A DNA stretch of 64,000 bases from Ceratobasidium sp. AG-K (taxonomy: Eukaryota > Basidiomycota > Agaricomycetes > Cantharellales > Ceratobasidiaceae). How positions within the stretch are numbered: the stretch's first letter is position 1; each line of letters starts with the position of its first letter. Positions 12,601-24,114 of this stretch are shown piece by piece. The stretch is from the NCBI GenBank assembly GCA_037039685.1, contig JAWNGF010000002.1, forward strand, positions 3,410,001-3,474,000. The letters are read 5' to 3'. The notes under the pieces were generated by a model, which searched no databases, was not told the origin of the DNA, and saw only the letters and a program-made list of their open reading frames with translations. The translations under genes and the position numbers were made by a program.

Positions 12601-12998
12601 AACCTAGGATTGAAGCACGTCCGCTGCAGCATGTGTCTCCCCCACGTCCCGTGGAACCTGGTCGACCCCGTCCGCCAATCCGGAGGGTCGGATCGGTGAA
12701 GGAGCTGGCAAAGAGCTTCGAGCTGATGGAGGAGAATAGCCGAAAGGAGGCCGAGCTCGCGCGAACAGTTGGGGCGAAACCAAGGCGCGTCGTATCCGAG
12801 TCGAATAGGCCGAATCGAGCCGTACCCGTCTTTATGCCGACCAAAAAGGCACCATTATCGGCCCCAGCGCCACCAGCACCTGTAACAGCACGACCGCAAG
12901 CGGCTGCCCGGACGAGAAAAGCGCGCATACCCTCACCTACAAAGAAACGACCGAAAGTGGAGCCCGAGGTTATCACTATTTCGGACTCAGAAGACTGA
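6651..12998 (+). CDS. Large disordered nuclear-type protein with SANT-like segment
   Basis: Not assigned to a named family. Seven exons (6651-6728, 6772-7939, 7985-9315, 9365-10698, 10755-11154, 11201-11649, 11702-12998) yield about 2,018 residues, mostly Ser/Thr/Pro/Arg/Glu-rich and predicted disordered. The N-terminus begins MAARSRIPTFAGRKNPIG and is followed by basic KKRAR and RKRPK tracts that look like nuclear localisation signals. Two coding minisatellites follow: TTPRTLPT-like octads near 7610-7810 and GDVSRRTS-like octads near 8600-9040. The only clearly ordered piece is around 11460-11640 (RKWTEHDWRMLAHYMRR, then IPAVVERFIEEEGHGIKLEGEW), reminiscent of a SANT/Myb-like helix set. Hydrophobic-acidic motifs IDLTHIEDEDE and the C-terminal VITISDSED resemble SUMO-interacting motifs. 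A chromatin or DNA-repair scaffold role is a guess. Confidence 0.8.
7610..7810 (+). repeat. 24-bp coding minisatellite (TTPxTLPS)
   Basis: About eight tandem copies of an octapeptide of the type TTPRTLPT / TTPKTLPS, encoded by a 24-nt unit with third-base drift. It lies in exon 2 of the large disordered protein, so copy-number change would stay in frame. Confidence 0.85.
8590..9040 (+). repeat. 24-bp coding minisatellite (GDVSRRTS)
   Basis: A run of octapeptides such as GDVSRRTD, GDISRRTS and GDVSRRTS, about 15-18 recognisable copies with a divergent acidic patch (DGDESDGDELDGDESDED) in the middle. The unit is 24 nt, in frame, inside exon 3 of the large disordered protein. Confidence 0.85.
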
Positions 12999-13234
12999 GA
13001 TTTCCTGCTTGTAACTGACGTTCTCTTTTCTTTATTTTGGAACGCTTGCTTCTCTTCTCGTGTACAACCACTTGTTTATACGACTTTTGCTCCGAGTACC
13101 GCTCTATTGTATAATATGATTATTATTAACCAGAAATATGCTCATCTTCCCGAGATGCAATGGAATAATTAGGAATAGTGTGATGTACATTGAATGAATG
13201 ACAACCATAAAAGCGCACCGCAGATCCTCGCCAG

Positions 13235-14722
13235 CTATTCCACGTAAGTCTCTTCATGATACTCGGCACCTTCATCTTCCACATACACCCCTTGCTCGTC
13301 GATAATGATTCCGAATCGCGTGACCTGCGGCAGATAGGCGAGTGCGGCCAAGTCGAGGATCGACACATCGTCGTAGACCGTTTCACCGTCAAATCCACCC
13401 TATTTTAGGAATCCCACGAGAATTGAACGATGGGTCAGACACTAGCTTGACTATATGAAGCGCAAGATTACGAACCGTGACGATTAGCCTAGAATCTGCG
13501 AGTACAGCACCGTGGTAGCCTCGTGCTGGAAAGATGCGCCCCGCACACTGCCGTGATTCGTATTGGAGTGTCACTGTTGGCCCAAACCCATTCAATAGCA
13601 TAGGATTGGGGTGAGGCCAGGCCAACTTATCGGGTTAGAAGCGAGCGCCACAGATGAAAAAGTGCGGACTTGCCGAGGTTGAACAGCACTAGGTCCGAGA
13701 CAAATGACTGGGAGTTGTGCCCTCCCAGCACGAACAGGTACGAGCCCACCTGGGTCGACGAATGAAACATACATGAATACCTGTCGTCCGTCCTGACTTC
13801 CTTCCATAGTCCCGTATCTATATCGAATCAGTAACGCGCAATCCCCACAAGGCTGATTGACATACCTAGATCCATAACCCAGATATCATCATAACAATCC
13901 CTGCCATCCGACCCGCCAATAATGACCATTACGTTGCCGACCAAATTGGACGTATGGTACCCTCTCGGGCGAGGGATTGGCCCATCGCGTGGCTTGATTT
14001 GCTCCCATCGGAGCTGGGTGAATGGGACTGTGATGTCCATCGCCCAGACATCATTTAGGGCAACAGTGCCGTTACCACCTTGCCAACCATACAAATCAGC
14101 TGAGCCCGGACTTGGGGGTGTGAATGGTAACGCACCTCCAAAAATGAACAGTCGTCCGTTGTGAAGGCATGCAGTATGCGCTCGTCGCGGGATGGGTTTT
14201 TCGCTATGAATATCAGGACATGTCCATTTGTGTGTCAAGGTATCAAATATATACCTGAGCGGTCATGTTAGAGGTGCGAGTAGGATTAAAAGGTAGAAAC
14301 GCACAGCGTGTTGTAGTAGACGAAATCCTGTCCACCCCCGACAATAAAAATGAACCGGTCTTGCACGAGGGTAGCTGTATGGGCACGACTCGGAGGCGGA
14401 AGATCGCCTGAAGCTTTTGGTTTACCCCATACAAAGGTCTCTGTACACGCGTCAAGGAGGGCCGTCGAGGAATAAGGTAGTATGACGAACCAGTGTCCAA
14501 GGTATAAATATCATCCCGCGAGTCCGATTCGTCTGTTCCACCAAATATCCAGATGGTACTACCAACAAGTGTCATGCTGTGTGCTCTGAGATGTCGCGTC
14601 GGGAGCATGCCCGAGACTGGCGCCCTTGACCAGTGCATCATCTAGCAAAATATGAATCTACGATACATATTCCAAAAGAGGAGCAGACTCACAGTAGGCG
14701 AGGCCAATGACATTTTCGTCAT
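13235..14722 (-). CDS. Kelch-repeat protein
   Basis: Beta-propeller protein, probably a protein-interaction scaffold; partner unknown. Eight exons (14722-14693, 14641-14491, 14440-14305, 14254-14136, 14078-13866, 13817-13674, 13573-13476, 13399-13235) give 351 residues. Kelch blades are clear: RAHSMTLVGSTIWIFGGTD, RAHTATLVQDRFIFIVGG, RAHTACLHNGRLFIFGGG, GYHTSNLVGNVMVIIGGSDG, VGSYLFVLGGHNSQSF and GYHGAVLADSRLIVTGGFDG. Intron 6 (13673 to 13574) starts GCAAGT, so it is a GC-AG intron. The start is uncertain: the frame stays open and Ser-rich upstream to about 14974 without an ATG, so an extra 5' exon may exist; 14722 is the first in-frame ATG. The C-terminus ends in an acidic EDEGAEYHEETYVE tail. 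Confidence 0.85.
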
Positions 14723-15114
14723 TTGGTATATGTAAGGATTGACAATGTATTTGTTTTGAATGTCGCGATGTGGCTTGCTGCTCTTGGTTTTGCTGACCGA
14801 GGAAGAGGGTCTGTCGGTCGCATATCTAGTACTCGAGCGAGAAGTTTTGACAGAGGTCGCTTTTTCAGCGTTTACAGATTTGACTCGGTTGTGTGATCCT
14901 GAGCTTGCGCTGGTCGGTGTCGGCACAGGGGTTCGGGATCGCCCTGGTGAGGCATTTTTGTCACTCAACGTCAAAGATCACGATAGGAACCAGAGTGTAT
15001 TGGCGAGTCAAGCGAGCGCTACCACAGGGTATTTTGTCTGAAATATCGGGGTCAAAGTTTAGAACAGAACTGCAGAAGACGTGATTTGGACTTGCACGTG
15101 CCCACCACCACATC
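14723..15114. promoter_or_regulatory. Divergent promoter region, kelch / TFIIE beta
   Basis: The two genes read away from each other. The left part (14723-14974) is open, Ser-rich minus-strand frame that may belong to the kelch gene's 5' end. The remaining ~140 bp should hold both core promoters. No specific element was recognised. Confidence 0.4.
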
Positions 15115-16288
15115 ATGTCGTCCACTCCTTCATCCTTTCCTTTGCGTGCCGGAGTCGCCTCGAGAGCGAATACTCCACACAAGGGCATTTCTTTGCCAAG
15201 TGCTGGCTCGAGTGCAACACCTCAGACCAAAGATCCAAAGAAACGAGTGAAAGCCGGTTGGTTGTTGTTTTGTATTGCTCGCCACTTTATTCACTGACCT
15301 GCTTCTCACCACAGCCGAAGTATACTCTCAACCCAAAGACACCGGCTCAGGAACCCAAAAGGGCACTCAGCTCTCGTACCTGATTTCTGCCCTTCGAGTA
15401 AGTTTGTTTCCCCATTGTAACGTATGTTTCTTACCCCGTTGTTGTAGGAGAAAAAAGGCCCCATCCGACTAGAAGATCTCGGAGCGCATGCAGGTGTTCC
15501 TGACATTGAAAGCGATCCTATCTTGATCAAGGCACTCAATGAACATGAGCGAGTGACGGTAGATCCGAGGCTCAAGTTGTATACCTGGCGTGTGAGTAGC
15601 CCTGCCCGCCACGAGTCCGAACTGGACCTTACTCTTCCGTGAATCACAGCCCGACTTTCAAGTCAAAGATAAAAACACCGTTCTCGGGGAAATAACGCGC
15701 CACGCGCGAGGCGGAGCGGGTGTTTCTATCAAGGCCCTCAAGGAATCATGGGCTGGTGCAGTGCAGGCTGTCGAGGAGTTGGAAAAGGAGGGACTGGTAC
15801 TTGTCACTCGGTCGGCCCGGGATGATCACATGAAAATGGTGTTTAGGAACGACCTGACACCCGAGATGGGTGGGAAGAAAGTTGACGATGGTGAGTCAGT
15901 TACTTGTTTATGGCATGCAGGTGTTGAAGACGAGCAGAGTTTATCAAACTATGGCATGAGCTCGTCGTACCGCCTGAAGCCGATATGATCAAGGCTCTGG
16001 AATCAGGTGCGTATATAATACTCGTCGCCCTTCATTATTGAACTTAACTGACCTCCTCATTCCCCGATGATACGCTAACATTTTTATACTCTTTTTTCGC
16101 CATCCAACAAATCAACAGAGGGTCTACAAATCACGACTGCCGAATCATCTGCGAAATCCAACGGCCAACAGAAAAAGAAGGGCAAAAAGAGCGCCCCTCG
16201 CCAACGACCCGTCAAGATCACCAACACTCATTTACAGGGTATCGATTTGTCCAAAGATTACGCGCCTCCACCAAAGGACGACGCCTAA
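15115..16288 (+). CDS. TFIIE beta subunit (general transcription factor)
   Basis: Small subunit of TFIIE, which recruits and regulates TFIIH at RNA polymerase II promoters. Starts MSSTPSSFPLRAG at 15115; exons join at G|CC after 15256, then at about 15399, 15590, 15890 and 16010. Motifs: TQLSYLISALREKKGPIRLE and ALNEHERVTVDPRLKLYTWR (first winged helix), then PDFQVKDKNTVLGEI and GVSIKALKESWAGAVQAVE (second winged helix, which opens the conserved core). The C-terminal tail is Lys-rich (KKKGKKSAPRQRPVKITNTHLQG), as in homologues, with LQGIDLSKDY before the stop. A 110-nt intron precedes the last exon, long for this window. Intact. Confidence 0.92.
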
Positions 16289-16824
16289 AGTGGCACATAC
16301 GAGGCGGGACTAGGACGTGACTTCATGGTGGATAGTCTTATTTATCTGGCATCGCGTGGTGAGTCGCGTGTAGACTCAACGATATAGAAGCGAGCCACGA
16401 TACCCAAGTGTGTAGGCTTCCGTTACAAATGTATATTACTGGTATTGCTAATTCACAATGGATTCAACCAATGCTGAGCAGCTCTGGGAAATTCTACAAA
16501 ATGCACAGGCTAAAAATAACGGTTGTTGGCACTACTGCTCCGTGAGCTATCCCACCCCGACTCCTCCCTGCCTGTTGAGCCTTGAATGACTTGACGTAGC
16601 GGTCGTGCACTTGGGGCATAAGTCTCTACATATGCGTTATTCAATCTCCTTAGGTTCTTATCTCGCTGCGATAAACCACATGGTCAACTCTTCTTTCAGG
16701 CCAAGAAGAACTTTTCCCATCCATGTGCCATTTTTGCGTTGCAGCGACACTGGAATCTCAGACGCGCGCCTTGCCATAAATACACACCATCGTCTTCGCA
16801 CGGTCCAATATCGCCATCCAAACG
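16289..16824. other. Intergenic with one short orphan exon-like ORF
   Basis: An ATG at 16458 opens 28 codons (MDSTNAEQLWEILQNAQAK...) ending at a plausible GT donor after CACTACTGCTCC. What follows after a possible acceptor near 16599 is not recognisable. It may be the remnant 5' end of a lost gene. Confidence 0.25.
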
Positions 16825-19245
16825 ATGCAACTTCTGTCTCTTCTATTCGGGGTGAGCTCTGTGCTCGCCAACGTCCGTAGCCCGTGGCGGTATGCATCCG
16901 ACCGACATCTGGGCGTGGGTACAACACAACCGTCGCCCCACCTACATGAACGCGCATTGCCGAGTCCGACAATTAGTCCAAGGCGGCTAAATATCCCGTC
17001 AACGATACAAAAACCCCGAGGTGGAATTTGACGTCGGACCGTCTTGGGCTGGTACGTTTCCGAGAGCTGAGTGGGACAATGTCTAATGGGTCTATTGGTA
17101 GGCTAGATTCCAATTTCCGGAAATGCTAATGAAATCCGCAAATTGTTTTTCTGGTTTTGGCCAAGCGCAAACGCGCAATATACGGGCAGGCTGTCTCCGT
17201 GCCTTAACGAGGCGGAACTAAATTTTAACCCGCAGGTGGTCCCTGCTATTCCTCTTGAGGAACTGCTGTAGGAAAACGGATCATTTGTGTGGCCAGTGGA
17301 TACTGCGAAGCCGATAAAAACCAGTGGGCCTGGACCAATCTGGTGAGCGCGAGCACAACACGCATTTCAACCAGCATTTAGCTTTTGAACCCGCGCGCCA
17401 AAGTCGCATGTTCTCTGGGTCGAGCGGCCCTTCGGCACAGGATTTTTACGGGGTGTTCCAAATATCACGCAAGGGTATGTGCCCCAACGTGATCATGTTC
17501 ACTCATTGCGGATCAACAGACTAGCGATGGGGATCGACTTCCTGCTCAATTTACTAGCTTCCTAGTCCAGTTCCTTGAAGTGTTTTCCAAATTCCAAGGG
17601 AAGTTTTTTCCGCGGCTGGCGAGTTGTATGCTGGCTTCTACGTACCTTGCATATCTCTTGTTCAACTTAAATCCTCGACCGACTTGCATCGATCAAGATA
17701 TTGCCAACTACCTTAACGAACATCCAAAAGCAGTTGATCTAAAGTCAAAGGTGTCTCGATTACAGATCCATCTGTGTCTTATGATATTGTCACAGAATAC
17801 ATCCCCGCGTTGAACTTTGCCGAGGTATGTACCCGACCACCAGTATATAAACGACTAACTCCCGAGACAGAAGTGGAAAGACACTCTCGCTCTCAAATCC
17901 ACCTTCATGACTAGACTCAAAAAAGCCGGAAACGACTGCGGTTTCACCGACTACGCCAAAAAAACACGCGACCTACCCTCCCAAGCGCACACCTCTTCTT
18001 CCTACAAAAGCCTACAGCGGTATCTCCAACTACGCCAACATAGCAGAGGAATGCGCTATTTAGGATTTGGTCTATGAAGCTGCTATAGCGTGAGTTTTCT
18101 CTGGTGACAATACAACAGGCGTTCATCATCTCGCTATATGCGCACATAATGAATCCTAATTTCAACCTCTACTGGATTTTCGATGTTTGGCCAGTACTTT
18201 GAGTATGTCTGCTGATTTGACGGGAGTTACAAGTGATATAACGCTCCTAGGACGTGTTCGAATTCCTGGGTAAGTGCATTCCGCCTATATATGAATAAGA
18301 CTCCTAATAAAGGCTCGTAATGTTCCAAGGAGTTATGATAATTATCAAAGCTCGGTTCAATTCAGCCATACAAGACGCCATTCATGCGCCGCATATTAGC
18401 TGGTGTAAGTGTTCCACAATCATCGGCTCACGCAAGTACTTTGTTTCGTGTCAACCCTTACCACGGCGGCAAGGACACCTTTGTTAGCGACACAGACAAC
18501 CGTCCCTGTGATGCTCAGTGTTATGCCTAACGTGATTGAAAAAAGCGAAAGAACAGTGGTTATGCACGGTGGAATTGTGAGCTTCTTGCTATCTGCCATT
18601 CTCCGAAACTCTAACGTGAGCAACAGGATTATGACCTAATTGCCAAGGGCACAAGATTGGTGTCACGCATACGCCGGTTGGTACTCAACTCACGGCCCAC
18701 AGCACAGGGACATGACTTGTAAGCATCGTTGTGCCTCATTTTGTAACTCTATTTACGCTTATACTCACTTCTCAGGGAACGGTAAACAAGGGTTGCAAAA
18801 ACCGATCAACGCTGAAAGCTTTGTTATCGAGGGCTTTGATGTTTTGGGTTACATGCACCAGGAACGCAGCAAGTACGAAATATTTTGTGTCGACGATGTT
18901 GTTTAAGCTTTATGCCGCCTAAAGACCTTACTTACGTGCAGGTTGACCTCACAGGTGAGCGATAACGCCGAATTTCCCTGCTCAAACTGGCCATCATTTG
19001 CCAAGTTCACATGACGCCTCAGTACGCACTTACTCTCAGAACTTTGACCGATTTTTCAGTTTCGAAAACCCCCCCTTCCCCACTACTGCTTGGGCCGCGT
19101 ATAAGACGCTCAACTATCTCTTAGGACGGGGTGATTTAACCAGTTATACCCCTGACGCTGCATTGTATCCCGGCAAATATGATAGCTTTGGCCCTGGTCC
19201 GCGTGGCCGACATTCTCACAGCCAACAGTTGGTGCAAGGGCTTTG
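16825..19245 (+). pseudogene. Serine carboxypeptidase (peptidase S10) pseudogene
   Basis: Remains of a secreted S10 serine carboxypeptidase in many short exons. Seen in order: a signal-peptide-like MQLLSLLFGVSSVLA (16825), FFWFWPSANAQ (about 17145), a damaged oxyanion region around 17235-17260, ENGSFVWP, WAWTNL, HVLWVERPFGTGF (17407), AAGELYAGFYVP (17609), SVMPNVIEKSERT (about 18510), DYDLIAKGTRLV (18631), GLQKPINAESFVIEGF (18790), a HMTPQY motif (19008) and LNYLLGRGDLTSYTP (19110). Three lesions: the nucleophile in GESYAG is Leu (TTG at 17624-17626), an in-frame TAG sits at 17269-17271 where homologues have Gln, and the GGPGCSS loop is missing residues and frame. The catalytic His context survives. 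The protein cannot be active. Confidence 0.85.
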
Positions 19246-21954
19246 ATGTATCGGCCCGCTTCGGCCATCGCGGCCGAATTTCAGGCGGTTGAAATGTAAT
19301 ATTTAGAACAGAATGTCTCTTGTTTCGATAGCCAATGCGAGGCCACGGTACTTCCTCTTCTGCATTATCCCTGTCCTCATGCAAACACTATCTCGACTAC
19401 ATTGCTCACTTGCATGCTCAGGATTTTTGGTACTCGTTAATATCAACCCGCATATGGAGAGCAAGAAAGACATTCACCAATTGCTCCCACTGGCTTTGGA
19501 GCTTCTAAAAAACCCTACTCCAAGTTTAGGAAGTTAAACGGTCCAAAGCTAGGATCGAATAGCGTACACAGCATGCATATATAGTGTTCCTATGTGTGAT
19601 CGAAATAGCGAACCCACAGTCTAGGGTTAGCGTCCCGACGCGCGGGATCGAATGCAAGCGAAATAGCAGGTAGCTTATTCTCAATAAGGAACTCCTCCGC
19701 GTGTTTTACCATCATGTTGTCCCGGCTGTTTAGACAGCGAGCCTTATTTTTTGCCGCCATATTGAATAATATCCCTACATGAGGCTCACTCCCCTATACC
19801 AAGACGGTGGCAAACTTCACGAGACATGGCCACGGCCACTCCCCGTATAGCCCAAATAGCCCTATGGTGACCTATCTGTGGATCATTTGGCCTCCCCCCC
19901 TCTTCTGGTTTCATGCCTGACGTCTACTCTGGGTGGACTCTAGTGAGGTCGATTATCGATTGGAACTGCGCACGCAATTGACACTCTTATTTATTAGGCT
20001 ATTCGGGAAGTCGAATCCTGGCGCGCGAGCGGCCATTGCCCCGATAAATACAGAACTGGAAAGCCTTACAGAACGGGGGATGTTTCTGCCTTACATGCGC
20101 TACTCGAACGTTTCCTGATTGACCTTGGGGTGCAAAAGTACGTTTTTCCTGAAATAATACATCGCCCTTTGGTGAGTTATGCATCGCTTCTTCTCTGTAC
20201 GCGTTAGAATCATCTCTGAGAGCATACTTTCTTCTACGGCTCTTTTGACAATTGAACGTATCTGCTTCCCACATTTGGCTTCAATAATGCGTAATGTTTT
20301 GTCCTGGCCTTCCAGACCCCTTCAGCCGTCACGCCCGAACCTGGCGAGCGCGTAATTATGTTTGCTCGACGACACGATGAGGATCCCCTGCCCCTCATCG
20401 AGAATGATTTTGATCGCTCCGTCAAACTATATCTTGAGCGAGCGGGGTTCAGCACACTTTCACCGTGGCAAAATATCAAGTGGGACGACGATGGCGTCAT
20501 CTTCATCTGAGAAAGCGATGCTTCCAGCGAACGACGTCAGGGAATATTTGGCTTATCTCTTGACCAAGAGGTCTAGTTCGTGTGGGTCGGGGGCGAGGTT
20601 GCTTGATTTGGTAATAAATCACCGTTGGGTAGGATGTGATCGTTCCCTAGCGCTGGAGGGGGTTACATTGGGTTATTGACACTTATTGTTAACGTGTTGT
20701 TGAGATATCGGTCCTTCGGCGCTTATTTGTCAGTTTCCCAGTCTGACGTTTTTTCCTCATTTCCTGTACCCCTTTTTCCACCACCGTATAGACCGTTTTA
20801 CTTGTTTTCTTTGTGCGAGAAGCTTCATTTCCAAAGATTGTTACTTCTTCGAGTCTTCGAAACCATGCCCGGCAACTGGCAATTGGTTCTACCCCTCGAG
20901 CTCGCGTTTCCTGCTTTATAATCCAAAACGCCAACCGAGAAAAGTCAGGTTGTAATTTTGTCTTTGGTTTCATGATATATCGTTAGAATGTTAAATGTAA
21001 TGGGAGCTTATCATAACAAGTCCGATCGTTATTGGTTCATAACGAGGTGGCTGCGTAATTGTCTCTGTGTTATTGCTAAGTGATAGGGTGACTTTTGGCA
21101 CTCATATAGTCGAATTGACGACATACAACGTTTCTACCCCGGACGATGTGACCCAGATCTTGACAACGGTTTGACTATGAAGTGCACTGGTACGTAAGTC
21201 AAAACGATCTCGTACGAAGCTTGAAGCCCCTAGCACTACGCAGCTGCGACGATCGTGACGCTACTAACCACTTGGATAAGCCTATATCTGTCTACTACCG
21301 TATTATATGTTCGCATTAGCCTAGTGTGAACTTTGGACCAATGCGTTAGCAACAACGGCGGCAACCTTAACTGCGCTACCTAAGATAGCTCATGTATGCG
21401 TCTGTATGCGTCTGTAAGCTACGGCGTTGTAGGGTATGATGTAATCGAGTATGCTCGGGTTGTGGGAAACGATGTCCGCCTGAGCCTGAGAGAACCCCTG
21501 GAAGAGTTACAGGAAGGGCGAAAAAAGAAACACTAAAGTCTCTTGAAGGAACAATAGTTGTCGTGGAACTGATAAGGACCGGAATATCGATCGCAACTTT
21601 TGTTTAACACCTGAGATTACATTTTTTATGGCTCTCAATATACGGGTGTGTATACCCGATTGGGACTGGTGACCGAGGTCAGCATGCTAATTTGTCCAAT
21701 AATTATACGCCATGCTCGAGATCTTAAAGTGGTCGATGCGAAGGGAGCATCGTCGATCCACACAGAATTATATCAACTTGTCCCTCATTCTAAGTATGCA
21801 CATGGCCAAAACACCCCATTATATGTTGATTCCGGTCCCGCTTCCGACCACAAACAAGTGGCCTCCCACAGTCTACAAACAAAACAAGTGTGACTCCAGA
21901 TATCACCACTAACGCGGTCTCTGAAATAATAACTTTGCATTCAGGACGTAATGT
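19246..21954. other. Gene-poor stretch with unassigned remnants
   Basis: No intact gene. Plus-strand coding-like shreds occur at 19933-20180 (WVDSSEVDYRLELRTQLTLLF and LHALLERFLIDLGVQKYVFPE in two frames) and 20310-20510 (ERVIMFARRHDEDPLPL, then SVKLYLERAGFSTLSPW ending in TGA). They may be pieces of one decayed gene that I cannot name. The part from 20700 to 21950 shows only short frames. Confidence 0.35.
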
Positions 21955-23879
21955 TTATTCCAACAGCTTTTCCAACATAAACACATCGTGCCTTGGGTCC
22001 ATAACTGCGCCAGGAGCAACACCACTTGCCTACTTGATCTCCGAATTGATATCCCAAGGATAGCAATCTTTTCCAGCTTCTCCACACCAATCAAAGTCGA
22101 TTAACATGGCTCGAGACGGTTTGGATGGACGAACCGCCGGAACAAGAGTGTTTGGCGACCGAAGATCCCCAAAAACTAGCATTTCCTTGTGCAAAATATC
22201 CAGTGCGGTACCGAGAGTGGCGTAGGCCTCGTCGTTGTAGCTTGGGCCAGTGGGGGCCTCAGTAACAAACTCCATGACTATCATGGTCAAGTTAGCGGGG
22301 CGGGGGAATGTTGGATGCTCCGAGCTATCGAAGTACAAATCCGGTGCAAAATTATGCGCTTTCATCAATCGATGGGCTTTAGTGTTGTACCGTGTGGTAA
22401 ACTTGACAACGATTTTTCGCGGTCGATATTCGAGGGTCTCAGCAAGAAAAACAGCTTTGCGTTCATGTAGTAACCCTCCCAGCGCTCGGATATATCGAAA
22501 GTGGATTTCCCGGTTTTCGCGATCCAAAAAATATGAGAGCCACGGAAAGAACCGACCTGGCTGTTCTTCCGAAGGGAGTTTGTTGTAATAGGAGTCCAAG
22601 CTCTTGAGTCAAGTAGACAAGGCCTCAAATACCCGCGCCACATTGCGGACGCCGTCTTCGAGACAGTGACCCGGTCCAATCCAAATGAAGTCGGTGAGGG
22701 GTTGAACTATGACAGATTCCAAGAATATGCCACCCAGAACGCATATCCAAGGACCGGCTATTGCAAGAATGAACGAAGGGCAACAGGAGGCATTACGAAA
22801 CGATGCGACCTTTAACGAACGGTCAGAGTAGGAGGGAAGCGACTATAAAGTAGTACGTACGGTACTTTGGCCCCAGTACCGGCTATATGATAGCGCAGAT
22901 TGTACGGACAGGTCGCTTTCTCCAGTTCCGATTTCATTTTTCCATTCGCTGACTAGCAAGTAGCTCCCATCGTTCCTTCGAACGACCCAATCGCTCTCGC
23001 AGACACGGGATCTATCTTTGAGGATAGTGAAACCAATCATTTTATTGAGGAGAGGTTCTAGGGTTGTCGCCCGAAGGTCCTCTTTGAGGTAGAGCGAGCG
23101 AGAAGCGCAGATAAACTCGTAGACGGGGGCGCCCTTCATGTACTCTGCTGAGGGCGACCCGCCGGTTGCAGCCAGGAAGTCATCAAATATTTTGTGGTGT
23201 AGTGAGATTGGGCGCCCAGTGTTTTGGAGCGAGCGACCGTTGCGGATAGGATGCTTCCCATTCTGGATGGTGATAAAGTTGCTAACTTTTGCACCTTGAG
23301 ATGGTGGAGGTACGCGGTTAAGATACCTGATGGTACTTTCTTGGACTGTCAGACGGTGGTATCAGTGGTGGTAAATAAAATTAGACAGGAAACCCAACTT
23401 ATTGCTAACTGTGCGGCCCCGTACGACGCAGATTGCAGATTTGACCGGCTTCGTTGTTCAATTAGACTAACGTATTAGAAACTGACTTTCAAACGACAAA
23501 ACTGACCCGCTATTTCTTCAACGATAATCTCGACGTGGGAAGTATCAAACCCGTTGGGCCAAAGCTCGGAGACTAAATCTCGCGAGTTGAGTTGCTGATA
23601 TCGGCTCCGGACAATATCAAAGTTAGTGTCAAACAGCTCCTCGGCCTCTTCATACGAGAGAGAAGCCTTGTATAAGCAGAATTGCGAGGCTGGAACCCCA
23701 ATTGCCTGGCTCACATAAGCCTTCAATCCCCCAACTCTGGGTGGCGGGATCCCCTCGCGACGCACACATAGGAAAATATCGCGTCCCGTGGGCCAGACGA
23801 ACTGAAACCAGTCGACCTAAAAGTAGCGGGGTGAACGGGAGGATGGTGCTCGATTGTTTATACTGACACTGTTAGCCAT
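21955..23879 (-). pseudogene. Crinkler-like N-domain + protein-kinase-fold pseudogene
   Basis: Relic of an effector-like architecture known from oomycetes and Agaricomycetes. From the ATG at 23879: a ubiquitin-like crinkler-type N-domain (WFQFVWPTGRDIFLCV, FCLYKASLSYEEAEELF, DTSHVEIIVEEIA), a linker region (VYEFICASRSLYLKEDLRAT, SEWKNEIGTGESD), a hydrophobic segment (FILAIAGPWICVLGGIFLE) and a kinase-like C-domain with MIVMEFVTEAP, HKEMLVFGDLRSPN (catalytic-loop equivalent) and AMLIDFDWCGEAG (DFG equivalent). Two nonsense codons break the frame: TGA at 22611-22609 and TAG at 22032-22030, the latter where relatives have Trp. The frame beyond the second stop (ASGVAPGAVMDPRHDVFMLE) is still conserved, so the lesions are recent. 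The splicing of the linker is approximate. Confidence 0.7.
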
Positions 23880-23949
23880 GCTGTTGTAGAGAAAACGAAG
23901 GGACCCGGTAATGAGTTGTAATTACCCGATGGGCGCTGTCGCTGTAGCA

Positions 23950-24114
23950 TCACGTGCCCAGCTGTTTTTTTTTATTTTTTTTTTAAATACGTTATATTGG
24001 CTACAAGAACACAAGGTCTAACCGCCTAGAAGAAACCGAGACAACTATACGAAGGTAAAGAAGAGTAGTGAAGTGGCTAGTAGATGTGCGTTAAGCGGGT
24101 CACGTGCCCAGCTG
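23950..24114 (-). mobile_element. SINE-like retroposon with 15-bp target-site duplication
   Basis: A 135-bp insert (23965-24099) is flanked by perfect direct copies of TCACGTGCCCAGCTG at 23950-23964 and 24100-24114. Read on the minus strand the insert ends in an A-rich tail (the T run at 23964-23984 on plus). A1-bp-perfect long duplication plus a 3' A tail is the signature of target-primed reverse transcription. A related sequence lies at 61043-61110. No clear pol III A/B boxes were found in it. Confidence 0.75.
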
